The notes under the pieces were generated by a model. The model had not been told where the DNA came from, searched no databases, and worked only from the letters and a program-made list of their open reading frames with translations. From Actinoplanes ianthinogenes (GTDB lineage: Bacteria; Actinomycetota; Actinomycetes; Mycobacteriales; Micromonosporaceae): a stretch of 64,000 bases of DNA. How positions within the stretch are numbered: the stretch's first letter is position 1; every line of letters starts with the position of its first letter. Both the position numbers and the translations under genes were made by a program. The DNA is taken from assembly GCF_018324205.1 (NCBI RefSeq), contig NZ_AP023356.1, positions 2,187,501-2,251,500 on the forward strand, written 5' to 3'. Positions 24,924 through 32,634 of this stretch are shown one piece after another.

Positions 24924-25709
24924 ATGACACCGCAGGCCACCGTCACCTTCATCGGCAACGCCACGACGCTGCTCCGGCTCGGCGACTTCACGCTGCTCAC
25001 CGACCCCGCTTTCGGGCACGCCGGCAGTCGCGTCCACCTCGGTTACGGCATGTGGACGCGGCGGCTGACCGACCCGGCCATGGCGTACGCGGATCTGCCC
25101 GCCCCGGACGCCGTCCTCCTCTCCCACCTGCACGGGGACCACTTCGACCGGGCGGCCCGCCGGAGCATCCCGCGGGACCTGCCGATCCTCACCACCCCGC
25201 AGGCCGGACGCCGGCTGCGCCGGGACTGGACGGGCGTCCGCGGCCTGCCCACCTGGGACGCGCAGGAGTGGCGGCGGGCCGGGCAGACGCTGCGGGTCAC
25301 CGCACTCCCCGGCCGGCACGGGCCGGGCCTGGTCGACCGGCTGCTGCCGGACGTGATGGGCTCGCTGATCGAGTGGGAGCGGGACGGCGGGCCGATGATC
25401 CGGCTCTACGTCACCGGCGACACCCTGTACCGGCCGTGGCTCGGCGAGATCCGGCAACGCTGCGGCGAGATCGACGCCATGCTGCTGCATCTGGGCGGGA
25501 CCCGGATCCTGGGCCTGCTGGTGACCATGGACGGCCGGCAGGGCGCCGCGCTGACCCGGCTGATCCGGCCGCGGGTGACCCTGCCGATCCACTACGACGA
25601 CTACCGGGTGATGAAGTCGCCGCTGAGCGACTACCTGGTGCGCTGCCGGGAGGGCGTGCACCCGATGGTCCGGGGCGACACCTACGACCTGCCGGTACGG
25701 GTGCGCTGA
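24924..25709 (+). CDS. MBL-fold metal-dependent hydrolase (UlaG-like)
   Basis: 261 residues with the metallo-beta-lactamase-fold metal site SHLHGDHFD (HxHxDH), a later GRHG loop, TGDT (aspartate bridge) and PIHYDDY near the end. This matches UlaG-like or N-acyl-phosphatidylethanolamine phospholipase D-like hydrolases that act on phosphoesters or lactones. The substrate is unknown. Divergent from helD. Confidence 0.85.
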   Translation: MTPQATVTFIGNATTLLRLGDFTLLTDPAFGHAGSRVHLGYGMWTRRLTDPAMAYADLPAPDAVLLSHLHGDHFDRAARRSIPRDLPILTTPQAGRRLRRDWTGVRGLPTWDAQEWRRAGQTLRVTALPGRHGPGLVDRLLPDVMGSLIEWERDGGPMIRLYVTGDTLYRPWLGEIRQRCGEIDAMLLHLGGTRILGLLVTMDGRQGAALTRLIRPRVTLPIHYDDYRVMKSPLSDYLVRCREGVHPMVRGDTYDLPVRVR

Positions 25710-25751
25710 AACGTCCCCGGGCCGGCCGGGCGGGCACTAGCGTTTCCGGTG

Positions 25752-26264
25752 ATGATGTCGCGTCGGGGGCTGCTCGGGTACAGCGTGCTGTGCGGTGGCG
25801 CGGTGCTGTGGTCGGGCGCGCTGGTGGTGGCGCTCGCCGCCGGGCATCGGCCGGTGAATGCGGTGGTCGCCGTCGGCATCGCGGCGTTGCTGACGGTGCC
25901 CGGCTTCGCGGCCGGGATCCTGGCGAACCGGCGTGCCTACCGGACCCAGCAACCGCGGCGGCTGTGGAGCCTGGCGTCCTGGGTGCCGCCGCACGTGCCG
26001 GTCTGGGCGGCGATCATGGCCGGGCTGGTGTTCTTCGGATTCTGGCTGGCGATCGTGCTGGCCTTCATCAAGCTGGACGGGAACCCGGAAGTCCGCGACG
26101 GGAAGTACGTGCTGAACGATCACGACAAGATCACCGTGGTGTCCGAGGCGACCTACGACCGGCAGCTCGACCACGAGCAGCAGATCTCCCTGTCGGTGCT
26201 GGGGGCTTTCGCGGTCGGCGGCGCGTTCCTGTGCGCGGCCCGCGCCACCGATCATGAGACCTGA
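25752..26264 (+). CDS. Membrane protein of unknown function
   Basis: About 170 residues with four hydrophobic segments: near 8-32, 36-55, 90-112 and 148-162. The loop before the last helix is charged and predicted outside. No family recognised. ATGs at 25752 and 25755 and a GTG at 25749 are all possible starts. Confidence 0.65.
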   Translation: MMSRRGLLGYSVLCGGAVLWSGALVVALAAGHRPVNAVVAVGIAALLTVPGFAAGILANRRAYRTQQPRRLWSLASWVPPHVPVWAAIMAGLVFFGFWLAIVLAFIKLDGNPEVRDGKYVLNDHDKITVVSEATYDRQLDHEQQISLSVLGAFAVGGAFLCAARATDHET

Positions 26265-26362
26265 CCCTGTCCCTTCGCCCATCGATCGAACAACGAGGCA
26301 CCGCGCGGCGGTCATGATCGCTGTTAACATCGCGCTCTCTTTGTTCATCGATCGGGGCAACT

Positions 26363-27952
26363 TTGCGACGAATCCCCCTCCTGGCAGCCGCGATCGCCGC
26401 GCTGCTGCCGGTGACTTTGCTGAGCACCACCGGGTCGGCCTCGGCCGCGTCGGGCAAGCTCACCGTCAAGACATACGACCGGTCCGGCAAGGTGTTCCGC
26501 GCCTCGGTGCAGATCATCGACCTGGCCACCAACCAGAGCTGGACGGTGCCCAGCTTCAAGGCGAAGACTCTGCACAAGGGCACCTACGCCGTCGTCACCG
26601 ACATGTGGAACCCGAAGGACGGCACCGACTCCCTCGGCACCGACACCCTGGGCGCCACGATCGTCAAGGTCGGCACCAGGGCGACCAGCACCACCATCGA
26701 CGCCCGCAAGGGCAAGCCGGTCCTGGTCGGGCTCGACCGTCCGCCGGCGGACACCTACGAGCGGACCGTCCGCGCGGCCATCTGCGCCGGGGACAGTGCG
26801 CCGATCAACGTCGCCGCGTGGAACCACCCGGGCAAGCTCTTCGTCATCCCCAACAGCTCCAAGCACCTGCGGTTCGCGTACGCGGCGGCCTGGCAGAACG
26901 GCTTCGGTGGTGACTTGTGGATGGTGTCCGCCCCGGCCCGGCGCACCGTCCCGGCCGGGGTCCGCCGCACCTTCACGACCGCCTCGCTGGCCACCGTCAC
27001 CGCCTGGGCCCGCCGCGGGCCGGCCGGCGGCGACCGGGTCCGTGTGGAGATCCAGGAACGGACCGGGTGCCACGCCGGTTACGGCATCGCGACCCAGTTG
27101 GAGACGACACCCGGCTCGGTGCGGGTGCACGCGACGGCGGGCAAGTGGACGCTGACCGCCGACTGGTCCGGGGTGACCCGCAGCGGTGAGTCGCCGTCGA
27201 TCGGTTTCGACAGCCGGAACCTGACACTGGCGGCGGGTCGCTCGTACAGCCGATCGTTCTTCACCGCTGCCTGGGGACCCGGAATCCAGCTGCCGGAGAT
27301 GACGGCGAGCCGGTTCCGGTTCGGCGCGGACCACATGTTCACCGAGCCGGCCAACCCGGCCGCGTTCGAGGCCAGCCAGAAGTCCCTGGTCACGCTGTAC
27401 GACAGCAAGCACCGGGTGGTCAAGAAACAGACCCGGCAGACCTGGGGCGACCACGACTCGGGCTTCTACGCGAAGATCAAAACCAAGGGGTGGTACACGC
27501 TCCAGGTCGACGCCCAGCGCTACCGGCCCGGCCTGATCTACCCCGCCGACCTGCTCTCCCCCACGACCCAGGCGGTCTTCCGGATGAAACTGGACCCGAA
27601 GGCGAAGCCCAGGGTGGCGGACGTGATCCTGCCCCGCCTGGTGCCGGCCGGGCTGACCCTGCGCAACCAGGGCCGGGCCTCCGGGACCACGGTCGTGCAG
27701 ATCCGCCCGGACCGGCAGACCTGGGACCCGGACCTGGTGCTGGGCAAGGTCACCGCGAAAACGGTCACCTTGCAGGCGTCCTACGACGGCGGCCGGACGT
27801 GGCGGTCGATGCCGGTGCGGAGGACCGGTGGCACCTGGCAGGCGACGGTCGCCAACCCGGCGAGCGGGGCGGTCACCCTGCGCAGCCGGATCACCACCAC
27901 GAAGGGCGCGTACGCGCAGGTGACGATCGTCCGCGCGTACACGGTCGGCTAG
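26363..27952 (+). CDS. Large secreted beta-rich protein of unknown function
   Basis: 529 residues from a TTG codon at 26363, with a Sec signal peptide (RR at 2-3, AxA site near residue 28). The mature part is rich in Thr, Ser, Val and Trp with repeated strand patterns; the C-terminal 70 residues (VTLQASYDGGRTWRSMPV onward) look like an immunoglobulin-like or sialidase-type beta domain. No catalytic motif is seen. The TTG start is the only in-frame choice that includes the signal peptide, and it has only a weak GGGG upstream. It ends before a strong hairpin. Confidence 0.75.
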   Translation: MRRIPLLAAAIAALLPVTLLSTTGSASAASGKLTVKTYDRSGKVFRASVQIIDLATNQSWTVPSFKAKTLHKGTYAVVTDMWNPKDGTDSLGTDTLGATIVKVGTRATSTTIDARKGKPVLVGLDRPPADTYERTVRAAICAGDSAPINVAAWNHPGKLFVIPNSSKHLRFAYAAAWQNGFGGDLWMVSAPARRTVPAGVRRTFTTASLATVTAWARRGPAGGDRVRVEIQERTGCHAGYGIATQLETTPGSVRVHATAGKWTLTADWSGVTRSGESPSIGFDSRNLTLAAGRSYSRSFFTAAWGPGIQLPEMTASRFRFGADHMFTEPANPAAFEASQKSLVTLYDSKHRVVKKQTRQTWGDHDSGFYAKIKTKGWYTLQVDAQRYRPGLIYPADLLSPTTQAVFRMKLDPKAKPRVADVILPRLVPAGLTLRNQGRASGTTVVQIRPDRQTWDPDLVLGKVTAKTVTLQASYDGGRTWRSMPVRRTGGTWQATVANPASGAVTLRSRITTTKGAYAQVTIVRAYTVG

Positions 27953-27965
27953 CCGGGACCCCACC

Positions 27966-27996
27966 CACGGCGGGCCCGTTTCGCGGGCCCGCCGTG
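27966..27996 (+). terminator. 13-bp stem terminator after the secreted-protein gene
   Basis: CACGGCGGGCCCG and CGGGCCCGCCGTG pair perfectly around TTTCG, starting 14 bases after the stop codon. No U-run follows, as is common for terminators in high-GC actinomycetes. Confidence 0.75.
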
Positions 27997-28043
27997 CACG
28001 TTCGGCGGACCCGCACGCCGTCGCGGCAGGCCACTATGGACAG

Positions 28044-28499
28044 GTGTCGAATCGCTCGGGGACCGCGGTGGCGCTGCTGCTCGCGCTTCTGGTGGTCATC
28101 GGCGGCTGTCAACTGAGGGACTGGGCTCTCGGCGACGAGCGGTGGCTGACCGCGCGGATGAGCGACGGGCGGCTGACGCTCGACATCGGGGGCCAGTGCG
28201 GCGCGGACAGCTACCTGTCGTATCTGCGGATCGCCGGCGACACCGGGGTGCTGTGGGAGATCCGGGCGGCCGATCCGGTGCGGGCGACACCCACCGTGGT
28301 CGTCGGCGTCGTGCCGCCGGACTTCACCGAGCAGACGCCGCCCGGCGCGTTGAGCGGCACGCTCTTCGTGCGCCTGCGGACCAACTTCGACTACGCGGCC
28401 GACGTCGACCTCGCGGAGGTGGCCGACGACGGGCCGCTGACGTTCGAGCCGCAGCCGATCTGGAACGAGACCAGCCCGGTGCGGGCCGAGCGCTGTTAG
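28044..28499 (+). CDS. Small exported protein, possible lipoprotein
   Basis: 151 residues from a GTG at 28044. The N-terminus has a hydrophobic stretch (8-21) ending in VIGGC, an acceptable lipobox with Cys22. Three further cysteines follow. The mature part is Asp/Val/Thr-rich without a known motif. Function unknown. It converges with the phosphatase gene across a strong bidirectional hairpin. Confidence 0.65.
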   Translation: MSNRSGTAVALLLALLVVIGGCQLRDWALGDERWLTARMSDGRLTLDIGGQCGADSYLSYLRIAGDTGVLWEIRAADPVRATPTVVVGVVPPDFTEQTPPGALSGTLFVRLRTNFDYAADVDLAEVADDGPLTFEPQPIWNETSPVRAERC

Positions 28500-28506
28500 C
28501 TCGTGC

Positions 28507-28541
28507 TCCGGGATCCGGCCGGGGTGCGGCCGGATCCCGGA
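28507..28541. terminator. Bidirectional terminator, 15-bp perfect stem
   Basis: TCCGGGATCCGGCCG pairs with CGGCCGGATCCCGGA around a 5-base loop. It sits in the 50-base gap between two convergent genes and can serve both. Confidence 0.85.
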
Positions 28542-28549
28542 ACGACGAC

Positions 28550-30178
28550 CTAGAGCGCCGATCTTTCCCTGCGGATCTTCGACGAGCCGCGGCCGACCGA
28601 CCAGCCCTGCACCCACCGGGCGGCGGTGTCCTTCTTGGTGCGGTCGGCCAGGTGGTACCAGTCCATCCGGCAGCGGGACCGGGTCACCTCCAGCACGCCG
28701 TAGCCGTGCCCGTCGGTCTCCACCCACTTCACGTGCGGATTGGTCGCCTTGATCAGGCTCGCGGCCAGCAGGCTGAGCGGGCCGCCGGCCGACGTGCCCA
28801 GGAAGTCGTTGATGTTGTCGCTGGTCACCGACGGGACGACGAACTCGGCGGCGGCCGGGTCGGCGATGCCGGTGTCCCTGGTGGTCAGCTCGTTGGCCCA
28901 GCTCGTGTGGATGTCACCGGTGAGGAAGACGACGTCCCTGGTCCGGTGCGCGCGCAGCGTGTCGACCAGGCGCTCGCGGTCGGCGTTGTAGCCGTCCCAC
29001 TGGTCGGCGTTGAGCACCACGCCGTTCTGCGGGACGCCGATCAGCTTGCCGAGCGGGCCGAGCAGCCAGGCCGGCAGGGTCAGCACGTCCAGCCGGGAGA
29101 TCATCACCGGGTTGCCGACGAGCTTCCAGAGCGCGGTCGAGCCGACCAGGCCGTCGGTGAGCCAGGACAGCTGGTCCGCGCCCGCGATCGTCCGGTCCTC
29201 GTCGTCGACGCCGGTGCCGCTCACCTGCTGCGAGCGATACGTCCGCAGGTCCAGCATGGAGAGCTCGAACAGGTCGCCGTACCGCAGCCGGCGGTAGATG
29301 TGCCCGTCGGCGGCCAGCCGCACCGGCATCCACTCGGCGTACGCCTGCCGGGACGCCGCGACCCGTGCCGCGAAGTCGCCCTCGGTGCCCGGCGTGTGGT
29401 TCTCCGCTCCCCCGCTCCACATGTCGTTGGCCACCTCGTGGTCGTCCCACGTGATGATCCACGGCACCGAGGCGTGCAGAGCCTTCAGATCAGGATCGGT
29501 CTTGTAGAGCGCGTGCCGGATCCGGTAATCGGCCAGCGTCAGCGTCTCGTGCTCCGGGGCGGTCTTGCGGACCACCTTGCCGCCGGCGTCGAACTCGCCG
29601 GTGCCGTACTCGTAGATGTAGTCGCCCAGGTGGATCACCAGGTTGAGGTCGCCGCGCTCGGCCAGGTGCCGGTACGCCGCGAACCAGCCGGCCTCCCAGT
29701 TGGCGCAGCTCACCACGCCGGCCCGGAGCCGGGCGATGGCGTCGGTGGCGGCCGGGGCGGTCATCGTGCGGCCGGTCGGCGACCAGGCGCCGTTCAGCCC
29801 GAAGCGGTACCAGTACGTGGTGGCCGGGCTCAGCCCGCCGACGTCCACCTTGACCGTGTGGTCGCGCTCCGGTCCGGTGCTGACCGTGCCGGCCGCCACG
29901 ACGGCGCCAAAGCCGGCGTCGGTGGCGATCTGCCAGGTGACGTCGACCCGCGGGCCGAGGCCGGAGGCCGGCGCCGACTCGGGGGTGGGAGTGACCCGGG
30001 TCCACAGCAGGATGCCGCCGGGAAGGGGATCGCCGGAGGCGACCCCGTGCTGGAAGACGGCGTCGGCCGCGGTGGCGGCCGAGGGCAGTGCGGCGACGGC
30101 GACCGCGCCGGCGCCGGCGGACAAACCGGCGAGCAGGACGGTACGCCGGTCGACCGGCGCGTCTGGGAGGACAGTCAT
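28550..30178 (-). CDS. Secreted PhoD-like alkaline phosphatase/phosphodiesterase
   Basis: 542 residues with a twin-arginine signal (DRRTVLLAGLSAGAG, about 10-35), an N-terminal fibronectin-like PhoD domain, and a metallophosphatase core with HLGDYIYEYG, TWDDHEVANDMW and LTGDIHTSW. PhoD enzymes are Tat-exported, calcium/iron-dependent and release phosphate from phosphoesters, often under PhoP control. The ATG at 30178 is followed directly by the Tat n-region. I could not find a convincing PHO box upstream. Confidence 0.92.
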   Translation of the reverse strand: MTVLPDAPVDRRTVLLAGLSAGAGAVAVAALPSAATAADAVFQHGVASGDPLPGGILLWTRVTPTPESAPASGLGPRVDVTWQIATDAGFGAVVAAGTVSTGPERDHTVKVDVGGLSPATTYWYRFGLNGAWSPTGRTMTAPAATDAIARLRAGVVSCANWEAGWFAAYRHLAERGDLNLVIHLGDYIYEYGTGEFDAGGKVVRKTAPEHETLTLADYRIRHALYKTDPDLKALHASVPWIITWDDHEVANDMWSGGAENHTPGTEGDFAARVAASRQAYAEWMPVRLAADGHIYRRLRYGDLFELSMLDLRTYRSQQVSGTGVDDEDRTIAGADQLSWLTDGLVGSTALWKLVGNPVMISRLDVLTLPAWLLGPLGKLIGVPQNGVVLNADQWDGYNADRERLVDTLRAHRTRDVVFLTGDIHTSWANELTTRDTGIADPAAAEFVVPSVTSDNINDFLGTSAGGPLSLLAASLIKATNPHVKWVETDGHGYGVLEVTRSRCRMDWYHLADRTKKDTAARWVQGWSVGRGSSKIRRERSAL

Positions 30179-30276
30179 GCCGTTCTCTCTAGCAGAGACA
30201 GAGACTGTCATGAATGGGATCAGTCGGATGTTCGACGGGCCTTCATCGAAGACGGTGTTAGTTAACTCGCCGGTAG

Positions 30277-30310
30277 CTTGCCGGGACGCGCGGGAGTGCG
30301 CCCCGGCAAG
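30277..30310 (-). terminator. Hairpin downstream of the 71-aa gene
   Basis: CTTGCCGGG and CCCGGCAAG form a 9-bp stem with a 16-base GC-rich loop just after the stop codon of the 71-aa gene, in the gap before the phosphatase gene. Confidence 0.55.
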
Positions 30311-30315
30311 CGCGC

Positions 30316-30531
30316 TCAGGCGGCTTGGCTGAGAAACCCGCCCGGCGCGGGAGCCGACTCGCCGATGGCGAGCGCGGCTGACGCGGCGAACACCTCCGCG
30401 GCGTCGATGGCCTCGAGCGCGATCGCCCGTCGCTCACCGAGCTCGACACACCGCGCGGCGGCCAGGTCGGCGCGCAGCAGCAACATCTTGTTGAGACAGT
30501 CGTCCATCAAGGTCAGCACCTGATCGTGCAT
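30316..30531 (-). CDS. Small helical protein of unknown function
   Basis: 71 residues from the ATG at 30531, with GGAGG 6 bases upstream. Mostly helical (HDQVLTLMDDCLNKMLLL, then RRAIALEAIDAAEVFAAS). No family recognised. Strong ribosome-binding site and a downstream hairpin support a real gene. It lies between the phosphatase and the STAS gene on the same strand, but a 233-base gap separates it from the latter. Confidence 0.65.
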   Translation of the reverse strand: MHDQVLTLMDDCLNKMLLLRADLAAARCVELGERRAIALEAIDAAEVFAASAALAIGESAPAPGGFLSQAA

Positions 30532-30764
30532 GGAGAGCCTCCGAATCCCCCGCACCATTGCCACGGTGGCCCCGCTCGACCGAGCACGGACGGACTCGAT
30601 CGTAGGCTCGGCACCGAGCCGGAGGGGCTGTTCTGGTAACCCGACGTCGATCGTACGTTTACTTTTTGTTCTCGCGGTTAGGTCGCTGTGAAATCCCGAC
30701 TCCCGGGACTCAAAGCGACATATACGCGAGCGGCCGGCCGTCGGTGCTATAGGTGCGGTATCGG
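30532..30764. other. Intergenic region upstream of the 71-aa gene
   Basis: 233 bases with an AT-richer core near 30650-30690 (minus strand AACAAAAAGTAAACGTACGA). It probably holds the promoter of the 71-aa gene and the end of the STAS transcript. No clear -35/-10 pair was chosen. Confidence 0.4.
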
Positions 30765-31121
30765 TCAGCCGAGCGCGGCCAGCTCCGCCTCGACGGCCGG
30801 GACGAAGGGGCGCGGACACAGGCCGGTCGCCTCCAGCGCCTGCTGGACGTGCCCCTCGGCGTTGACCACCTCGTAGCCGTGGCCGCCGCGCAGCGCGCGG
30901 GTGTAACCGACCAGGAGCACCTCGATGCACTCGCTGCCGATCAGGTCGACTCCGGCCACGTCGACGACGATCCGGGCGCCGCGCGCCCGGTCGAAGGCCT
31001 GTCGCAGCTCCCGGCGCAGCTCGTTGCCGGACCTCCGGTCGAAACAGCCCGCCAGGTGCAGGAAGACGGTCGACGCGGCCTTGCCCGGAGAACGGTGGAT
31101 CACACAGCGCACTTCGCCCAT
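30765..31121 (-). CDS. STAS-domain anti-sigma factor antagonist
   Basis: A 118-residue STAS protein. The conserved phosphorylation loop is VDLIGSECIEVLL with Ser63, the site an anti-sigma kinase would phosphorylate. Unphosphorylated antagonists release sigma factors of the SigB/SigF type. No partner kinase or sigma gene lies next to it. The start has no ribosome-binding site and may be leaderless. Confidence 0.85.
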   Translation of the reverse strand: MGEVRCVIHRSPGKAASTVFLHLAGCFDRRSGNELRRELRQAFDRARGARIVVDVAGVDLIGSECIEVLLVGYTRALRGGHGYEVVNAEGHVQQALEATGLCPRPFVPAVEAELAALG

Positions 31122-31257
31122 GGCACCGGTTTACCGGCGAGATGTGTACGGGCGGCCAACGGGACGATAAGTCCACGCCGAGCGGCGTGAGGGCTGCATC
31201 ACTGTGCGCGGCGTCACTGTGCGCTCCCGGGCTTGCCGGGGCGTCTACCGTGTGGCG

Positions 31258-32367
31258 GTGGAGATCGAACTCTGGTCGGTGGTCGCCGAGCCGGAGGCGC
31301 TCGCCCTGGCCGGACCGGGGGCGACGCTGCTGACCGGCGCGGACGCCGCCTTCGCGGTCGGCTCGGACACCCTGGTGGTGATCGGCCGGTCGGAGAGCGG
31401 CACGGCGATGGTTCTGTCTGAGCCGTTCCCCGAGCTGGTCGAGGAGCGGCTGGCGGGGGTGCTGCGGCCGGCCGTGCACGCGTTCGCCCGGCTGCCGGAG
31501 GGTTGCCTGGCGCTCGGCGTGGCGCAGGCCGCCGAGCTGAGTTACCGGCGCGGGGCGCTGCACGACATCCGGCTCAGCTTCGAGACGCCGATCCCGCCCG
31601 ACCTGCTCGGCCAGGTGACTCCCGGGCTGGACTGGCTGGACCTGGCCGGGCACGACCCGATCGGGGCGATGGAGCGGTTCATCGCCGGCTGGTACGCCGA
31701 GATCGAGCCGGACGAGACGGCCCGGCACGCCGAGATCGAGCCGCACGAGACGGCCCGGCACGCCGAGATCGAGCCGGTCGAGACGGCCCGGCACGCCGAG
31801 ATCGAGCCGGTCGAGACGGCCCGGCACGCGGCCGGACCGGCCGCGCTGCGCGCCTTCCACCGGGCCGCCGCCGGACGTCCCGAAGTGTACGGTTTGTCCT
31901 GCCAGATCTACCCCGAGGCCCTCCCCGGACGCCCCGACGACCTGCTCACCTTCGGTCAGGAGGGCGACGGGGTCTTCACCCTGCTGATGGACCCCGAGGA
32001 CGACGACCCGCGGGTCTATTACGACGGGCTCAGCGACCGGCTGCTCCCGGAGCGGGAGCGGCTCGGCGGCTACCTGCTGCAGTCCACGCTGGCCCGGGCC
32101 GCGATGGACGGCCCGCTGGGCGGGATGGCGTTCGTCGACACGCCGCAGGCCCGGCGGGTGATCGCCCCGCTGCGCCGGGTGCCGCTGCGGCCGATGCGCT
32201 GGCCGTCGCTGTTCACCCGCTGCTACGCCGGGCCGAGCATCGTGGTGGTGATCGGCGAGGACGACGCCGACTGGTACGAGATGTACGTCGGCGTCCGCCA
32301 CCCCGGCCTGCTGCGCCGGCTGCGCAAGCTCGGCCTCGACTGGGAGTCGTTCACGGACGGCTCATGA
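31258..32367 (+). CDS. Unrecognised protein with an internal 11-residue tandem repeat
   Basis: About 369 residues from a GTG at 31258 (GTG at 31252 is alternative). Acidic, Leu-rich and soluble. The N-terminal 145 residues and C-terminal 175 residues look folded; between them an 11-residue unit (AEIEPxETARH) occurs four times. I do not recognise the family. It is divergent from the STAS gene and ends 17 bases inside the short gene on the opposite strand. Confidence 0.75.
   Translation: MEIELWSVVAEPEALALAGPGATLLTGADAAFAVGSDTLVVIGRSESGTAMVLSEPFPELVEERLAGVLRPAVHAFARLPEGCLALGVAQAAELSYRRGALHDIRLSFETPIPPDLLGQVTPGLDWLDLAGHDPIGAMERFIAGWYAEIEPDETARHAEIEPHETARHAEIEPVETARHAEIEPVETARHAAGPAALRAFHRAAAGRPEVYGLSCQIYPEALPGRPDDLLTFGQEGDGVFTLLMDPEDDDPRVYYDGLSDRLLPERERLGGYLLQSTLARAAMDGPLGGMAFVDTPQARRVIAPLRRVPLRPMRWPSLFTRCYAGPSIVVVIGEDDADWYEMYVGVRHPGLLRRLRKLGLDWESFTDGS
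31696..31827 (+). repeat. 33-bp tandem repeat, four units, in frame
   Basis: Units GCCGAGATCGAGCCG... of exactly 33 bases. Units 3 and 4 are identical; units 1 and 2 differ only in the codon at position six of the peptide (Asp, His, Val, Val). They encode an acidic, probably helical linker. Confidence 0.92.
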
Positions 32368-32548
32368 GGCCGTCCCGGGCCGCGGTGAGCTCGGCGATCG
32401 CGGCGCCCAGCGCGTCCCCGCCGGGCCGGTCGCCGGCCAGCTCACGAGCCATGGCAAGCAGCCGCAGCGTGTCGGTCATGGTGGCGGTGACCGAGCTCAC
32501 CCGACGGGTCAGGTCGTCACGCAGCATCTCCAGCAACGGTTCGTCCAC
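32351..32548 (-). CDS. Possible small protein
   Basis: An open frame of 65 residues from a GTG at 32548 (or 58 from ATG at 32527), helical and charged, with TRRVSSVTATMTDTLRLLAM and AAIAELTAARDGL. It overlaps the end of the preceding plus-strand gene by 17 bases. Codon bias is acceptable, but no ribosome-binding site or family supports it. Confidence 0.4.
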   Translation of the reverse strand: MDEPLLEMLRDDLTRRVSSVTATMTDTLRLLAMARELAGDRPGGDALGAAIAELTAARDGLMSRP

Positions 32549-32634
32549 GGGGTCTCTGATCGGTCGGCCGGGACCGTGCCTGAAGCAACAAGGCTTTCTC
32601 TTCATCGCTCAGCCCCGCGTCCGATGAAAGTGCC

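Noticed and set aside
30179..30276. PHO box upstream of the phosphatase gene
   Set aside because: I looked for 11-base direct repeats of GTTCACC type and saw only weak partial matches.
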